Shown here: one piece after another, positions 25,802-34,539 of the stretch
Numbering within the stretch: position 1 is the first letter of the stretch
Layout: each line of letters opens with the position of its first letter
DNA from: Sphingobacteriia bacterium
GTDB lineage: Bacteria; Bacteroidota; Bacteroidia; Chitinophagales; Chitinophagaceae
Reading direction: 5' to 3'
DNA: 64,000 bases
NCBI GenBank assembly: GCA_017304675.1
Contig: JAFKLS010000017.1
Coordinates: 1 to 64,000 of the forward strand
Notes under the pieces: generated by a model
What the model was told of the DNA's origin: nothing
Database searches by the model: none
What the model saw: only the letters and a program-made list of their open reading frames with translations
Translations under genes and position numbers: made by a program

Positions 25802-27279
25802 ATTCTGTTTTTCTCCTATTTCCGCACCAGCTATTTCAAAATACACAAACTTTACAGATAGCGGATGAAATTTTCTTAGTAGAGGAAAGCTTGTATTTTA
25901 CTTATGATACATTCCATCGTCAGAAGTTAATATTTCACAGAGCTTCTATGAAATATTATGCTGATTATTTAGATCAACTTGGCTTTGGTGTACAATATAT
26001 AGAAGCAACTAACCCGCTTCATAACGCAATAAAACTTTTGGAAGATCTTAAAAAGCAAGAAGTAAAAGAGATACATTACTATGATGTTTGTGACAATTGG
26101 TTGGAAAAAAAATTATACACCAACTGTGCAAAGTGGCAGCTAAGGTTAATTAAACACGAATCAGATTTGTTTTTAAATACAGAAAAAGACCTGGCTGATT
26201 ATTTCTACGGCAAACAACAATTCTTTCATCACAAATTTTATGTGCAGCAGCGATTAAAGAGAAAAATATTGGTAGATTCTGAAGGCTGGCCATCTGGAGG
26301 GAAATGGAGTTTTGATAAAGAAAACAGGAGCAGGTACCCGATAAACAAAATACCTCCACTTATTAATTTCCCCATTAAAAATGCATACCACGTAGAAGCA
26401 GAGAAATATGTAAATGCAAATTTCCCGAATACTTATGGCGATATCGGCTCTTCAATAGTTTACCCCGTAACACATTCAGATGCCTTGAGCTGGGTTGAAC
26501 AATTCTTACGGAACAGGTTTGCAGACTTCGGGATTTATGAAGATGCAATCCTGGAGAATGAATCGATTTTGCATCACAGCATGTTCACCCCATTATTAAA
26601 TACAGGGCTCATTACTGCAAATAAAGTTTTGGAAATAACAATGCAATTTGCATCGGAACATAAAATTGAAGTGAATTCTTTAGAGGGATTTGTTAGGCAA
26701 ATTCTCGGTTGGAGAGAGTTTATTAGGGGCATATATATTTATAAAGGAAGTGCACAACGTACAAAAAATTTTTGGGGGTTTAGCAGAAAAATACCTCCAT
26801 CTTTCTATACTGCTACTACCGGCATCGTTCCGATTGACACTACCATAAAAAAGGTTTTAAGAACAGGATATTGCCATCATATTGAGAGATTGATGATATT
26901 GGGGAATTTTATGTTGCTGTGCGAATTTGACCCCGATGAAGTATATAAATGGTTTATGCGGATGTTTGTGGATGCGTACGATTGGGTTATGGTTCCCAAT
27001 ATCTACGGTATGAGCCAATTTGCTGATGGTGGCCTAATGTCTACAAAACCATATATCAGCGGAAGTGCCTATATCTTAAAGATGAGTGACTATAAAAAAG
27101 CAGACTGGTGTTTTATATGGGATGGTCTTTACTGGCAATTTATTGATAAGCATAGAGCATTCTTTAAGAACCATCCAAGGCTGGGTATGATGGTAAGCAT
27201 TTTAGATAAAATGGATTCCATGAAAAAAAATAATTTATCTGAAGCGGCCTCTACTTTCCTTTCTTCTTTAAATACTTAA
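25798..27279 (+). CDS. PhrB-like (FeS-BCP family) photolyase/cryptochrome lacking most Fe-S ligands
   Basis: 493 residues. An N-terminal antenna-type domain ([28 protein letters not shown]) is followed by the helical FAD domain typical of prokaryotic (6-4) photolyases such as Phr[18 protein letters not shown], the active-site [14 protein letters not shown], and [13 protein letters not shown] with the [11 protein letters not shown] stretch. PhrB holds a [4Fe-4S] cluster with four Cys; three sit after MSDY in a CxxC...ACPFN loop. Here MSDY is followed by [14 protein letters not shown], with only Cys438 left, and the fourth ligand region reads TTGIVPID without Cys. The cluster is therefore probably absent. 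Last gene of the operon. Confidence 0.88.
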   Translation: MNSVFLLFPHQLFQNTQTLQIADEIFLVEESLYFTYDTFHRQKLIFHRASMKYYADYLDQLGFGVQYIEATNPLHNAIKLLEDLKKQEVKEIHYYDVCDNWLEKKLYTNCAKWQLRLIKHESDLFLNTEKDLADYFYGKQQFFHHKFYVQQRLKRKILVDSEGWPSGGKWSFDKENRSRYPINKIPPLINFPIKNAYHVEAEKYVNANFPNTYGDIGSSIVYPVTHSDALSWVEQFLRNRFADFGIYEDAILENESILHHSMFTPLLNTGLITANKVLEITMQFASEHKIEVNSLEGFVRQILGWREFIRGIYIYKGSAQRTKNFWGFSRKIPPSFYTATTGIVPIDTTIKKVLRTGYCHHIERLMILGNFMLLCEFDPDEVYKWFMRMFVDAYDWVMVPNIYGMSQFADGGLMSTKPYISGSAYILKMSDYKKADWCFIWDGLYWQFIDKHRAFFKNHPRLGMMVSILDKMDSMKKNNLSEAASTFLSSLNT

Positions 27280-27591
27280 AATAAATGCATAGGTAACAAT
27301 ATAACCTTTGGAATGGCATTAATGGCTTTATACTGAAACAGGTTTATCCTGAAAAATATTTCTCGGTTTAATCAAAGATCAGATTGCACACAAGTGCCTT
27401 AGGAGTGTGCCCCATAACTTAACCTTGCTTTGTTCGCTATTAATAATGGTATTGTTGTTTGACAATGATAAATAACACTTTTGTATCTCCAATTTTATTG
27501 TTTCTATTCAATTAATGTTTGCTAATTGGTAAAACTTATTTCTTGATTGCTTATGGACGAGCTTATTTTATTTAAACTTTAGCAGTACAAT
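27280..27591. other. Gene-free AT-rich stretch between the photolyase operon and the tRNA genes
   Basis: About 310 bases in which I see no coding frame with family resemblance, no tRNA, no repeat array and no clear terminator for the photolyase operon. It separates convergent transcription units. Confidence 0.5.
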
Positions 27592-27619
27592 AAAAAAGCC
27601 ATGCAAAGCATGGCTTTTT
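27592..27619 (-). terminator. Terminator of tRNA-Pro
   Basis: A perfect 12-bp stem AAAAAGCCATGC / GCATGGCTTTTT with a 3-base loop directly follows the tRNA 3-prime end on the minus strand and ends in a T-run. Confidence 0.88.
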
Positions 27620-27620
27620 G

Positions 27621-27694
27621 TCGGGAGGACAGGATTCGAACCTGCGACCCCCTGGTCCCAAACCAGGTATTCTACCGGGCTGAACTACCTCCCG
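27621..27694 (-). tRNA. tRNA-Pro (anticodon TGG)
   Basis: 74 bases on the minus strand fold as a cloverleaf: acceptor CGGGAGG pairs with CCTCCCG, discriminator A. The anticodon arm CCTGG-TTTGGGA-CCAGG exposes TGG (reads CCA and other Pro codons). The T arm is GCAGG-TTCGAAT-CCTGT. CCA is not encoded. A strong terminator follows. Confidence 0.96.
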
Positions 27695-27797
27695 AACTTT
27701 TACTTACTAATCCGTAACGGGCCGCAAAAATAGGGTTTTGAAAGTTTCTATTCAAAAAAAATAAAAGAAAAAATAGTTTTTATTATCCCCCAATAAA

Positions 27798-27821
27798 AAA
27801 GCCTTCACTAATGAAGGCTTT
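27798..27821 (-). terminator. Terminator of tRNA-Ser
   Basis: A 10-bp stem AAAGCCTTCA / TGAAGGCTTT with a 4-base loop lies immediately after the tRNA-Ser 3-prime end on the minus strand and continues into T residues. Confidence 0.85.
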
Positions 27822-27822
27822 G

Positions 27823-27913
27823 CGGTGAGGGAGGGATTCGAACCCTCGGTACATCTTTAAGGACGTACGACGGTTTAGCAAACCGTTGATTTCAGCCACT
27901 CATCCACCTCACC
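27823..27913 (-). tRNA. tRNA-Ser (anticodon GCT)
   Basis: 91 bases on the minus strand. Acceptor GGTGAGG / CCTCACC with discriminator G. The anticodon arm ACGGT-TTGCTAA-ACCGT exposes GCT (AGC/AGT codons). A long variable arm (GTACGTCC...GATGTAC) marks a class II tRNA, and the T arm is GAGGG-TTCGAAT-CCCTC. All features fit tRNA-Ser. Confidence 0.96.
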
Positions 27914-27998
27914 GGCCGAAATTTCCCCTTCTGCTATAACGAAAGGGCTGCAAATATAACAGCTAATTGCAAACTGCAAAAACAAATTCATTTCATTT

Positions 27999-28033
27999 AA
28001 AAAAAAATCCCAAACTTCTTCAATTTGGGATTT
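27999..28033 (-). terminator. Terminator of dnaA
   Basis: On the minus strand a 10-bp stem AAATCCCAAA / TTTGGGATTT with a 9-base loop is followed by a run of T, 30 bases after the dnaA stop. Confidence 0.85.
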
Positions 28034-28062
28034 GGAATTTCGTTGTATTTACAATCTACTAT

Positions 28063-29490
28063 TTACATAGCAGCCAGTTGCACTTTCTGTGTAAGCTCCA
28101 TTACATTTTCACGGAAAATAGTATCGGTATCCATTAAATCCTTTACTGTTTGGCAGGAGTGAATAACAGTTGTATGATCTCTTCCGCCAAAATGCTCACC
28201 AATCGTTTTTAATGAGTTCTTTGTAAATGCTTTGGCTAAATACATGGTAATCTGCCTTGCCTGTACAATTTCTCTTTTACGTGTTTTGTGAAGCAGCTTT
28301 TCATATGGCACGGCAAAATACTCGCATACCATTTTTTGTATCGCTTCAATTGTAATTTCTTTACTGCTTGTTTTTACAAAATTGCGCAATACCCTTTTCG
28401 CCAGTTCTATATCAATCTCTTTTTTATTCAGAGAAGATTGTGCTAATAAAGAAATCAACGCACCTTCCAGTTCACGAACATTGGTATTAATATTATAAGC
28501 AACATATTTTACTACTTCTTTGCTCATATCCAATCCATCATTCTTCATCTTACGTTCCAATATCTCTATTCTTGTTTCATAATCCGGTAATTGAAGATCT
28601 GCACTCAAGCCCCAACGGAAGCGGCTTAACAGCCTCTCTTGCATACCTTCCAAATCTTTCGGCGATTTATCTGATGTTAATACCAGTTGTTTGCCACTCT
28701 GATGCAAGTGATTGAAGATGGCAAAAAAAGCGTCCTGGCTTTTCTCTGCTCTGGCGAAAAACTGAACATCATCAATAATCAATACATCTATCAATTGATA
28801 AAAATGAATAAAATCGTTGATAGCATTATTCCTGCTATGATCCTGAAACTGGTTGATGAATTTTTCACTGCTTACATATAATACCACTTTATTAGGGTGT
28901 AATCTTTTTACTTCATTCCCTATCGCCTGAATTAAGTGCGTTTTGCCTAAACCCACACCACCATAAACAACCAAAGGATTAAAAGAATTGGCTCCCGGCT
29001 TTTCCGCTACTGTTTTGCCTGCTCTTCTTGCCACCCTGTTACAGTCTCCTTCTATATAAGAATCAAAAGTATAAATAGGATTCAGTTGTGGGTCTATCTG
29101 CATTTTCTTTAGTCCCGGAATAACAAACGGGTTCTTAACAGGATTATCAATCACCAACGGGAAATTCATTTCATTGTTACTAAATGTTTTCATTCCCCCT
29201 GTAGGAATGTCCATACTTCCGTTACGGCTATTACCGCTGTCTACCATTATACGGTATTCTAAACGTGCTTCCTTTCCCAATTCACGTTTTAACGTTTTGG
29301 CCAATAAATTCACATAATGTTCTTCCAAGTACTCGTAAAAAAATTGACTGGGTACCTGAATCATTAAAACATTGCCTTTAATTTCAACCGGTTTAATAGG
29401 TTCAAACCATGTTTTAAAATGTTGCCATTCTACTATGTCTTTGATAATCTTTAAACAGTTGTTCCAAACAGATTCAGCGGATTTAGTCAT
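28063..29490 (-). CDS. dnaA: Chromosomal replication initiator DnaA
   Basis: 475 residues. Domain I (VWNNCLKIIKDIVEWQHFKTWFEPI) binds helicase partners. The AAA+ domain has Walker A GGVGLGKTH near 177, Walker B VLIIDDVQFF and sensor II within NVRELEGAL. Domain IV carries the DnaA-box-binding signature GGRDHTTVIHSC near the C-terminus. It opens the chromosome origin and is cytoplasmic. It is monocistronic here, with its own terminator. I searched the flanks for clusters of TTATNCACA boxes and saw none convincing, so an origin next to this gene is not supported. Confidence 0.98.
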   Translation of the reverse strand: MTKSAESVWNNCLKIIKDIVEWQHFKTWFEPIKPVEIKGNVLMIQVPSQFFYEYLEEHYVNLLAKTLKRELGKEARLEYRIMVDSGNSRNGSMDIPTGGMKTFSNNEMNFPLVIDNPVKNPFVIPGLKKMQIDPQLNPIYTFDSYIEGDCNRVARRAGKTVAEKPGANSFNPLVVYGGVGLGKTHLIQAIGNEVKRLHPNKVVLYVSSEKFINQFQDHSRNNAINDFIHFYQLIDVLIIDDVQFFARAEKSQDAFFAIFNHLHQSGKQLVLTSDKSPKDLEGMQERLLSRFRWGLSADLQLPDYETRIEILERKMKNDGLDMSKEVVKYVAYNINTNVRELEGALISLLAQSSLNKKEIDIELAKRVLRNFVKTSSKEITIEAIQKMVCEYFAVPYEKLLHKTRKREIVQARQITMYLAKAFTKNSLKTIGEHFGGRDHTTVIHSCQTVKDLMDTDTIFRENVMELTQKVQLAAM

Positions 29491-29630
29491 AACAAAGTCA
29501 GCAGATTTTATATTGAGTTATATTATTTTTTTCAGTCATCCGAAACTCTTTTTTTTACACACATAATCCTTTCAAAAAAAAGTTGAGACGGACTGCGAAT
29601 ATGTAAACTTTATGTTGAAAAAAAAATTTT

Positions 29631-30566
29631 TTATTCACTTGTTTTTTTCGCAATAACAACAGTATGGGTTTCTACCAATTTTTTTTTATTTTTCAATAAA
29701 ATCGTATAATCCAACACTCCCAAATGAGTACCGCCCCAGCCTGCCTGATGCACAATAACATCTCCTCCCTTTTTATTTTTATACATTTTTGGCTCTTCAA
29801 ATAATTTATGCGTGTGCCCACCGATGACTAAATCTATGCCAAAACTTTCTTTTGCCAAAATTGCATCGCTGATTTTATTATCGTAATACCAGTCGCCCAG
29901 ATGCGATAAGCATATCACCAACTCACAACCTTGCTGTTTTAAAAGCGCTGCCGTTTTGTTGGCCTGCGCAACAGGCTCCAGGTATTTTGTTTTTCCGTAA
30001 AGTTCTTTCGGCACCAGCCCTTTCAGTTCAATGCCCACACCCAGTACTCCTATTTTCATATTTTGTTTATGAAATATTTTGTAAGGAATTGTTTTGCCAT
30101 CCATAGGCGTTTCGGTAAAATCGTAATTGCTAACAATTGCAGGAAAGTTGGCTTGTTGCAATTGAAAGGCCAGGTTCTCCATGCCCGCATCAAAATCATG
30201 ATTACCTAAAGTGCAGGCATTATACCCCATGGCATTCATAGCTTTTATGTCGGGCTCTCCTTTAAAAAAGTTAAAATAGGGTGTTCCCTGAAAAATGTCG
30301 CCTGCATCAAACAACAGAACATTATCGGTTTTACTGCGTATGCTTTCAATTGCTGCTGCCCTGGCGGCTACGCCTCCCAAACCTGCCATTTTAGAATTAT
30401 CGTTGGGGAAAGGATCTAAATGGCCATGTACATCGTTGGTATGTAAGATTGTTAATTTAATTTCTTCGGTTACAGGCCCGAATGCTGTTGCCTTGTTCAT
30501 AGCCCAAAAGCCTGAAGCCAGGCGTGTTGATTGTTTTAGAAATATTCGCCTGTTAATGATTAGCAT
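29631..30566 (-). CDS. 5-prime-nucleotidase, metallophosphatase (N-terminal) domain only
   Basis: 311 residues. A Tat-like leader NRRIFLKQSTRLASG at the start suggests export in folded form. The calcineurin-like dinuclear metal site is complete: NDVHGH, FDAGDIFQG, LGNHDFD, CLSHLGD and GGHTHK. The protein ends where UshA-type enzymes continue into their substrate-binding domain. That second domain is encoded by the gene immediately upstream, which overlaps this one by 14 bases, so the two probably form one nucleotidase from two chains. Expected role: releasing phosphate and nucleosides from nucleotides in the periplasm. Confidence 0.9.
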   Translation of the reverse strand: MLIINRRIFLKQSTRLASGFWAMNKATAFGPVTEEIKLTILHTNDVHGHLDPFPNDNSKMAGLGGVAARAAAIESIRSKTDNVLLFDAGDIFQGTPYFNFFKGEPDIKAMNAMGYNACTLGNHDFDAGMENLAFQLQQANFPAIVSNYDFTETPMDGKTIPYKIFHKQNMKIGVLGVGIELKGLVPKELYGKTKYLEPVAQANKTAALLKQQGCELVICLSHLGDWYYDNKISDAILAKESFGIDLVIGGHTHKLFEEPKMYKNKKGGDVIVHQAGWGGTHLGVLDYTILLKNKKKLVETHTVVIAKKTSE

Positions 30567-31302
30567 AAATTATCCTGTTTTCTGTTTTATAATCAATAGG
30601 CTTGCCAAGCTCTGTTTGTAGCTTTATAAAATCCAGCAACGCATCTCGTATTAGATAATTCTTACTATCATACTTCAACTGTCGCAGTTCAATAAATCCA
30701 TCGCCTCCGTTAGCCAGAAAATCGGGCATTACAATAGTATATACTTGTAATGGTTGTAAAGGTTTATTTCCTATTACAATACTTACTGCTTTCTTTTCTG
30801 CATCAATTGTAAAACGGATTCCAGCTACCAGGCACCCTCCTTTTTCTGAAAACCTATTCAATATTTGTTGTAACAATTCACCTGTTATTGGCAACAGTAC
30901 TGCTGTATTATCAAAAGGGATAATTTCATAGATTCTTTCTACCGTAATATCCCCTTTAGGTAAAAAAGAACGGATGCTGCCATAATTTAATAAAGCAGCA
31001 TCAACAGGTGTATCAAATTTTTTTTGCGACATCAATAGTAAGGCATCTGCCACCAAGTTACCCAACGCACTTTCAGGTTGTTTTTTGATCATTCCACTAA
31101 GGGCAAAACCTATCACTTTGTGCATACTATCTGTTAATTGTACCCGATAGGGCATCAAAAGTGCATTCATGGCAGCATTGTTACCTTCTGTTGTCTTCAA
31201 TACATGATTCTCGTATACAAGTTTTAAGGGCTGCGCAATTAATGGTACGCTGCAACACAACAGGTATACGATAATAGTTTTCTTAAGCGAACAGATGATC
31301 AT
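30553..31302 (-). CDS. 5-prime-nucleotidase C-terminal (substrate-binding) domain protein
   Basis: 249 residues. Hydrophobic signal segment at about 8-24 (IIVYLLCCSVPLIAQ). The rest matches the C-terminal domain of UshA-like nucleotidases: ESALGNLVADALL, LLNYGSIRSFLPKGDIT, IIPFDNTAVLLPITG and LANGGDGF. No phosphatase domain is present. It lies upstream of, and overlaps by 14 bases, the metallophosphatase-only gene, so the usual N-to-C domain order is reversed at gene level. Confidence 0.9.
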   Translation of the reverse strand: MIICSLKKTIIVYLLCCSVPLIAQPLKLVYENHVLKTTEGNNAAMNALLMPYRVQLTDSMHKVIGFALSGMIKKQPESALGNLVADALLLMSQKKFDTPVDAALLNYGSIRSFLPKGDITVERIYEIIPFDNTAVLLPITGELLQQILNRFSEKGGCLVAGIRFTIDAEKKAVSIVIGNKPLQPLQVYTIVMPDFLANGGDGFIELRQLKYDSKNYLIRDALLDFIKLQTELGKPIDYKTENRIIYANH

Positions 31303-31402
31303 GTATTTTGTAAATTAATTCTATTTGATAACCTCATTTTTACGATTTTCACCTTACCAAGAGGTTGATGAAAAGGCTACATTTGCCAAAAATTATAAGT
31401 AA

Positions 31403-31777
31403 ATGAGCTACGAACTGATTGGAAAACTGAGTGCAAAATTTAATATTGTTCAACGAACAGAAACTTTTAAAACCAGGGAGTTTGTAATAGAGAAAAGTGA
31501 AGACATAAACGGCAGGGTAATTACCAACTATATTAAATTTCAATGCGTGCAGGATAAAACTTCCTTACCCGATAAATTTTCCATAGGAGATGATGTAAAA
31601 GTTTTTTTTAATTTGAAAGGTACCAAGTGGGTAAAAGATGGAAAAGAGAATTACATTACCAACCTGGATGCATGGAGAATGGAAACGGTAAAATTAGGCG
31701 GCGAATCCAATGATGCACCTCCCGGTTTTATTCCTGATGCTGCGCCAGACCAATTCGTAGATGATCTTCCGTTTTAA
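31403..31777 (+). CDS. DUF3127 protein with SSB-like acidic C-terminal tip
   Basis: 124 residues, cytoplasmic. Residues 1-95 are beta-rich and OB-fold-like (YELIGKLSAKFNIVQRTETF, REFVIEKSE, IKFQCVQDK, GDDVKVFFNLKGTKW), the DUF3127 pattern. A short Pro/Asp-rich linker leads to the final residues VDDLPF, which closely resemble the DDDIPF tip that SSB uses to recruit repair proteins. This suggests a single-stranded nucleic-acid binding role; that is inference. Stands alone between divergent and codirectional genes. Confidence 0.82.
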   Translation: MSYELIGKLSAKFNIVQRTETFKTREFVIEKSEDINGRVITNYIKFQCVQDKTSLPDKFSIGDDVKVFFNLKGTKWVKDGKENYITNLDAWRMETVKLGGESNDAPPGFIPDAAPDQFVDDLPF

Positions 31778-31882
31778 TATTTATCATGATATGAACTACA
31801 ACATTAACACTGTGGTTCTGTTACCCGGTTAAATTTGTGAATTAGTACATCATCACTGCTTTTTAGGATAAAAACCTAACCT

Positions 31883-33478
31883 ATGCAACAGATCATTTCC
31901 TTAAAATTAAAGCCCTCAGAGGCTATAGACCACAATCTTGTTAAAAACTATATTGCCCAAACTACCGGTAACGCAGTTGAATCTGTTTCGGGGTTCTATG
32001 TAACTAAAAAAAGTATTGATGCCCGAAGCAGGAAACAGGTTTGGGTGAATCTTTCGGTTAATGCATTCATCAACGAGCCTTTTAGGCAAAGGCAGTTGCA
32101 AACAATCAATTATCCCGGCCTTACTTTAAATGCCCGGCGAGTTGTGATTATTGGTGCCGGCCCCGCAGGTTTATTTGCAGCATTGCATTGTATAGAAAAA
32201 GGCCTTAAACCTATTGTGCTGGAACGAGGTAAAGATGTACGGAACAGGAGAAGAGACCTCGCGGCTTTAAACAAAGAAGGTATTATAAACCCTGAAAGTA
32301 ATTATTGCTTTGGAGAAGGTGGCGCAGGTACTTACAGTGATGGTAAACTATACACACGCTCAAACAAACGCGGTAGTATAGATAAAGTGCTGAATAGTTT
32401 TGTTCAGTTTGGTGCAGATGAAAAAATTTTAGTAGAGGCACATCCGCATATTGGCACCAATAAACTGCCGCATATTATTACCGCCATGCGTAACCGGATT
32501 ATAGATTGCGGCGGCGAGGTTTTATTTGAAAAAAAAGTAATTGACTTTATTTTACAGAACAACACCTTAAAGGCTGTAAAAACTTCTGATGGTGATACAA
32601 TTGAAGCAGATGCATTCATTTTAGCAACAGGCCATTCGGCAAGAGATATCTTTAAATTACTTGATGCAAAAAAAATATTGATAGAATCGAAACCTTTCGC
32701 ATTGGGTGTTCGTATTGAACATCCACAGGATTTAATTGATTCCATACAATATCATTGCGCTATTAGAGATGCTGCCTTACCTCCATCTTCTTATAGCCTG
32801 GTAGAACAGATAAATAACCGCGGGGTATTTAGTTTTTGCATGTGCCCCGGAGGCATTATTGCTCCGGCAGCTACCAACCCCAACGAGTTAGTGGTGAACG
32901 GATGGAGCCCCTCTAAACGCAATAACCCATTTGCTAATAGTGGTATGGTGGTGAGTGTTGACGAGAAAGATGCTTTTGAATTTTTTAAAAACAAAAATTC
33001 AAAATTCGAAACTCAAAATTCAAAATTACTTCTCATGTATTTTCAACAGGCTGTTGAAGAAGCAGCTTTTATGGCAGGAGGCGGTAAATTTGTTGCACCA
33101 GCCCAGCGAATGGCAGATTTTTGCAATAACAAAATTTCTGTTAATTTGCCTGATTGCTCTTATTTACCAGGCGTACATGCAACATCCTTACAAGAAGTAT
33201 TGCCCGCTATTGTTTTTAACACTTTACAGCAAGGTTTTAAAGCCTTTGGCAATAAGATGACCGGTTATTATACAAACGAAGCCATAGTTGTGGCTACTGA
33301 AAGCAGAACCTCCTCTCCCGTGAGAATACCGAGAAACGACGATACATTGCAACATCCCCAAATAAATAACCTGTATCCTTGCGGTGAAGGCGCCGGTTAT
33401 GCCGGCGGCATTGTAAGTGCTGCCATGGATGGTGAAAAAGTGGCTTCTATGATAGTTTCCAGGTTTATTCTTAAATAA
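31883..33478 (+). CDS. FAD-dependent oxidoreductase-like protein (COG2509 type)
   Basis: 531 residues. After an N-terminal region of about 85 residues, the dinucleotide-binding motif VVIIGAGPAGLFAALHC starts the FAD domain. CFGEGGAGTYSDGKLYTR and the C-terminal YPCGEGAGYAGGIVSAAMDG bind FAD. These match the widely conserved COG2509 flavoproteins of unknown substrate. A low-complexity stretch KNKNSKFETQNSK near residues 370-383 is encoded by AT repeats (32994-33029) and looks inserted. Cytoplasmic. Confidence 0.88.
   Translation: MQQIISLKLKPSEAIDHNLVKNYIAQTTGNAVESVSGFYVTKKSIDARSRKQVWVNLSVNAFINEPFRQRQLQTINYPGLTLNARRVVIIGAGPAGLFAALHCIEKGLKPIVLERGKDVRNRRRDLAALNKEGIINPESNYCFGEGGAGTYSDGKLYTRSNKRGSIDKVLNSFVQFGADEKILVEAHPHIGTNKLPHIITAMRNRIIDCGGEVLFEKKVIDFILQNNTLKAVKTSDGDTIEADAFILATGHSARDIFKLLDAKKILIESKPFALGVRIEHPQDLIDSIQYHCAIRDAALPPSSYSLVEQINNRGVFSFCMCPGGIIAPAATNPNELVVNGWSPSKRNNPFANSGMVVSVDEKDAFEFFKNKNSKFETQNSKLLLMYFQQAVEEAAFMAGGGKFVAPAQRMADFCNNKISVNLPDCSYLPGVHATSLQEVLPAIVFNTLQQGFKAFGNKMTGYYTNEAIVVATESRTSSPVRIPRNDDTLQHPQINNLYPCGEGAGYAGGIVSAAMDGEKVASMIVSRFILK
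32994..33029 (+). repeat. AAAATTC-type microrepeat inside a coding region
   Basis: Tandem imperfect copies of AAAATTC (AAAATTCAAAATTCG then CTCAAAATTCAAAATTA) keep the reading frame and encode a polar Asn/Ser/Lys-rich loop within the COG2509 protein. Confidence 0.7.
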
Positions 33479-33582
33479 AATAGTTTGAGCGGTGCTTTAT
33501 TGAGCCTTTTTTTCAGTAAACTGCATTATATTTTACAAATTGCAAAATCATTGCATTTTAAGTCAATCAAAAACAACATTCA

Positions 33583-34515
33583 ATGGGTAACATTTTAGAG
33601 TTACATCACTTAAAAAAATATTATGCTACGCAAAAAGCAGTAGACGATATTAGTTTCAGCATTCAGCAAGGGAGCATATTTGGATTATTAGGACCTAATG
33701 GTGCCGGTAAAACCACACTGTTAAGAATGATTACAGGAATATTTTTTCCTGATGAAGGAGAGATTATTTTCGACGGGAAAAGGTTTGATGCATTGAACGA
33801 TGTATTAAAAATTGGCTATATGCCTGAAGAGCGTGGCCTGTACAAAAAAATGAAAATTGGAGAGCAGGCCTTATATCTTGCCCAGTTAAAAGGTTTAAGC
33901 AGGAGTGAGGCAATGGAGAAAATAAAATTCTGGTTTTCGCGATTGGAAATGCAAAGCTGGTGGAACAAAAAAGTGGAAGACCTTAGTAAAGGTATGAGCC
34001 AGAAATTACAATTCGTAACAACTGTTTTGCACGAGCCCAAACTGATTATACTGGATGAACCATTCAGCGGCTTAGACCCCCTGAATGCAAATCTTATTAA
34101 AGATGAAATCTATGGACTGGCGCAGCGTGGCAGTACCATTATTTTCAGTACACACAGAATGGAGCAGGTAGAAGAAATATGCGATCATATAGTATTGGTT
34201 AACCTGGGTAAGAAAATACTCGACGGCAGCGTTGGCGGAATAAAACAACAATTCAAAGAAAATAAATTCAGCATCCGTTTAACAGAAACGGCCACACAAA
34301 GCAGTAGCCCTGCATTTGAGGTGATTGATGAAAAAGCCAACACCCTTACTGTAAAAATCAATGAAGGTTACAAGAGTAACGATGTATTACAATTTTTCAT
34401 TCAACAACAAAATACAATTGAAAGCTTTCACGAAATACTACCTTCATTAAATGAAATATTTATTCAATTGGTAGATGGAACAAGAGCCACAGCAAGGGCG
34501 TTTCAACAATTATAA
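33583..34515 (+). CDS. ABC transporter ATP-binding protein (NatA-like)
   Basis: 310 residues. Walker A GPNGAGKTT at about 37-45, signature LSKGMSQKLQF, Walker B LIILDEPFSGLD and switch His in FSTHRMEQVEE. A C-terminal extension of about 90 residues (from about 220) is typical of the NatA/CcmA-like exporters. It pairs with the permease gene 24 bases downstream; substrate unknown, possibly Na+ or a small toxic compound. Confidence 0.93.
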   Translation: MGNILELHHLKKYYATQKAVDDISFSIQQGSIFGLLGPNGAGKTTLLRMITGIFFPDEGEIIFDGKRFDALNDVLKIGYMPEERGLYKKMKIGEQALYLAQLKGLSRSEAMEKIKFWFSRLEMQSWWNKKVEDLSKGMSQKLQFVTTVLHEPKLIILDEPFSGLDPLNANLIKDEIYGLAQRGSTIIFSTHRMEQVEEICDHIVLVNLGKKILDGSVGGIKQQFKENKFSIRLTETATQSSSPAFEVIDEKANTLTVKINEGYKSNDVLQFFIQQQNTIESFHEILPSLNEIFIQLVDGTRATARAFQQL

Positions 34516-34539
34516 TTCAAACATTCCTTAATTAATAAT

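Noticed and set aside
28030..29630. Chromosome origin next to dnaA
   Set aside because: I saw no cluster of TTATNCACA-like boxes or unwinding element on either side of dnaA; single AT-rich hits such as TTATGTGTG are too weak.
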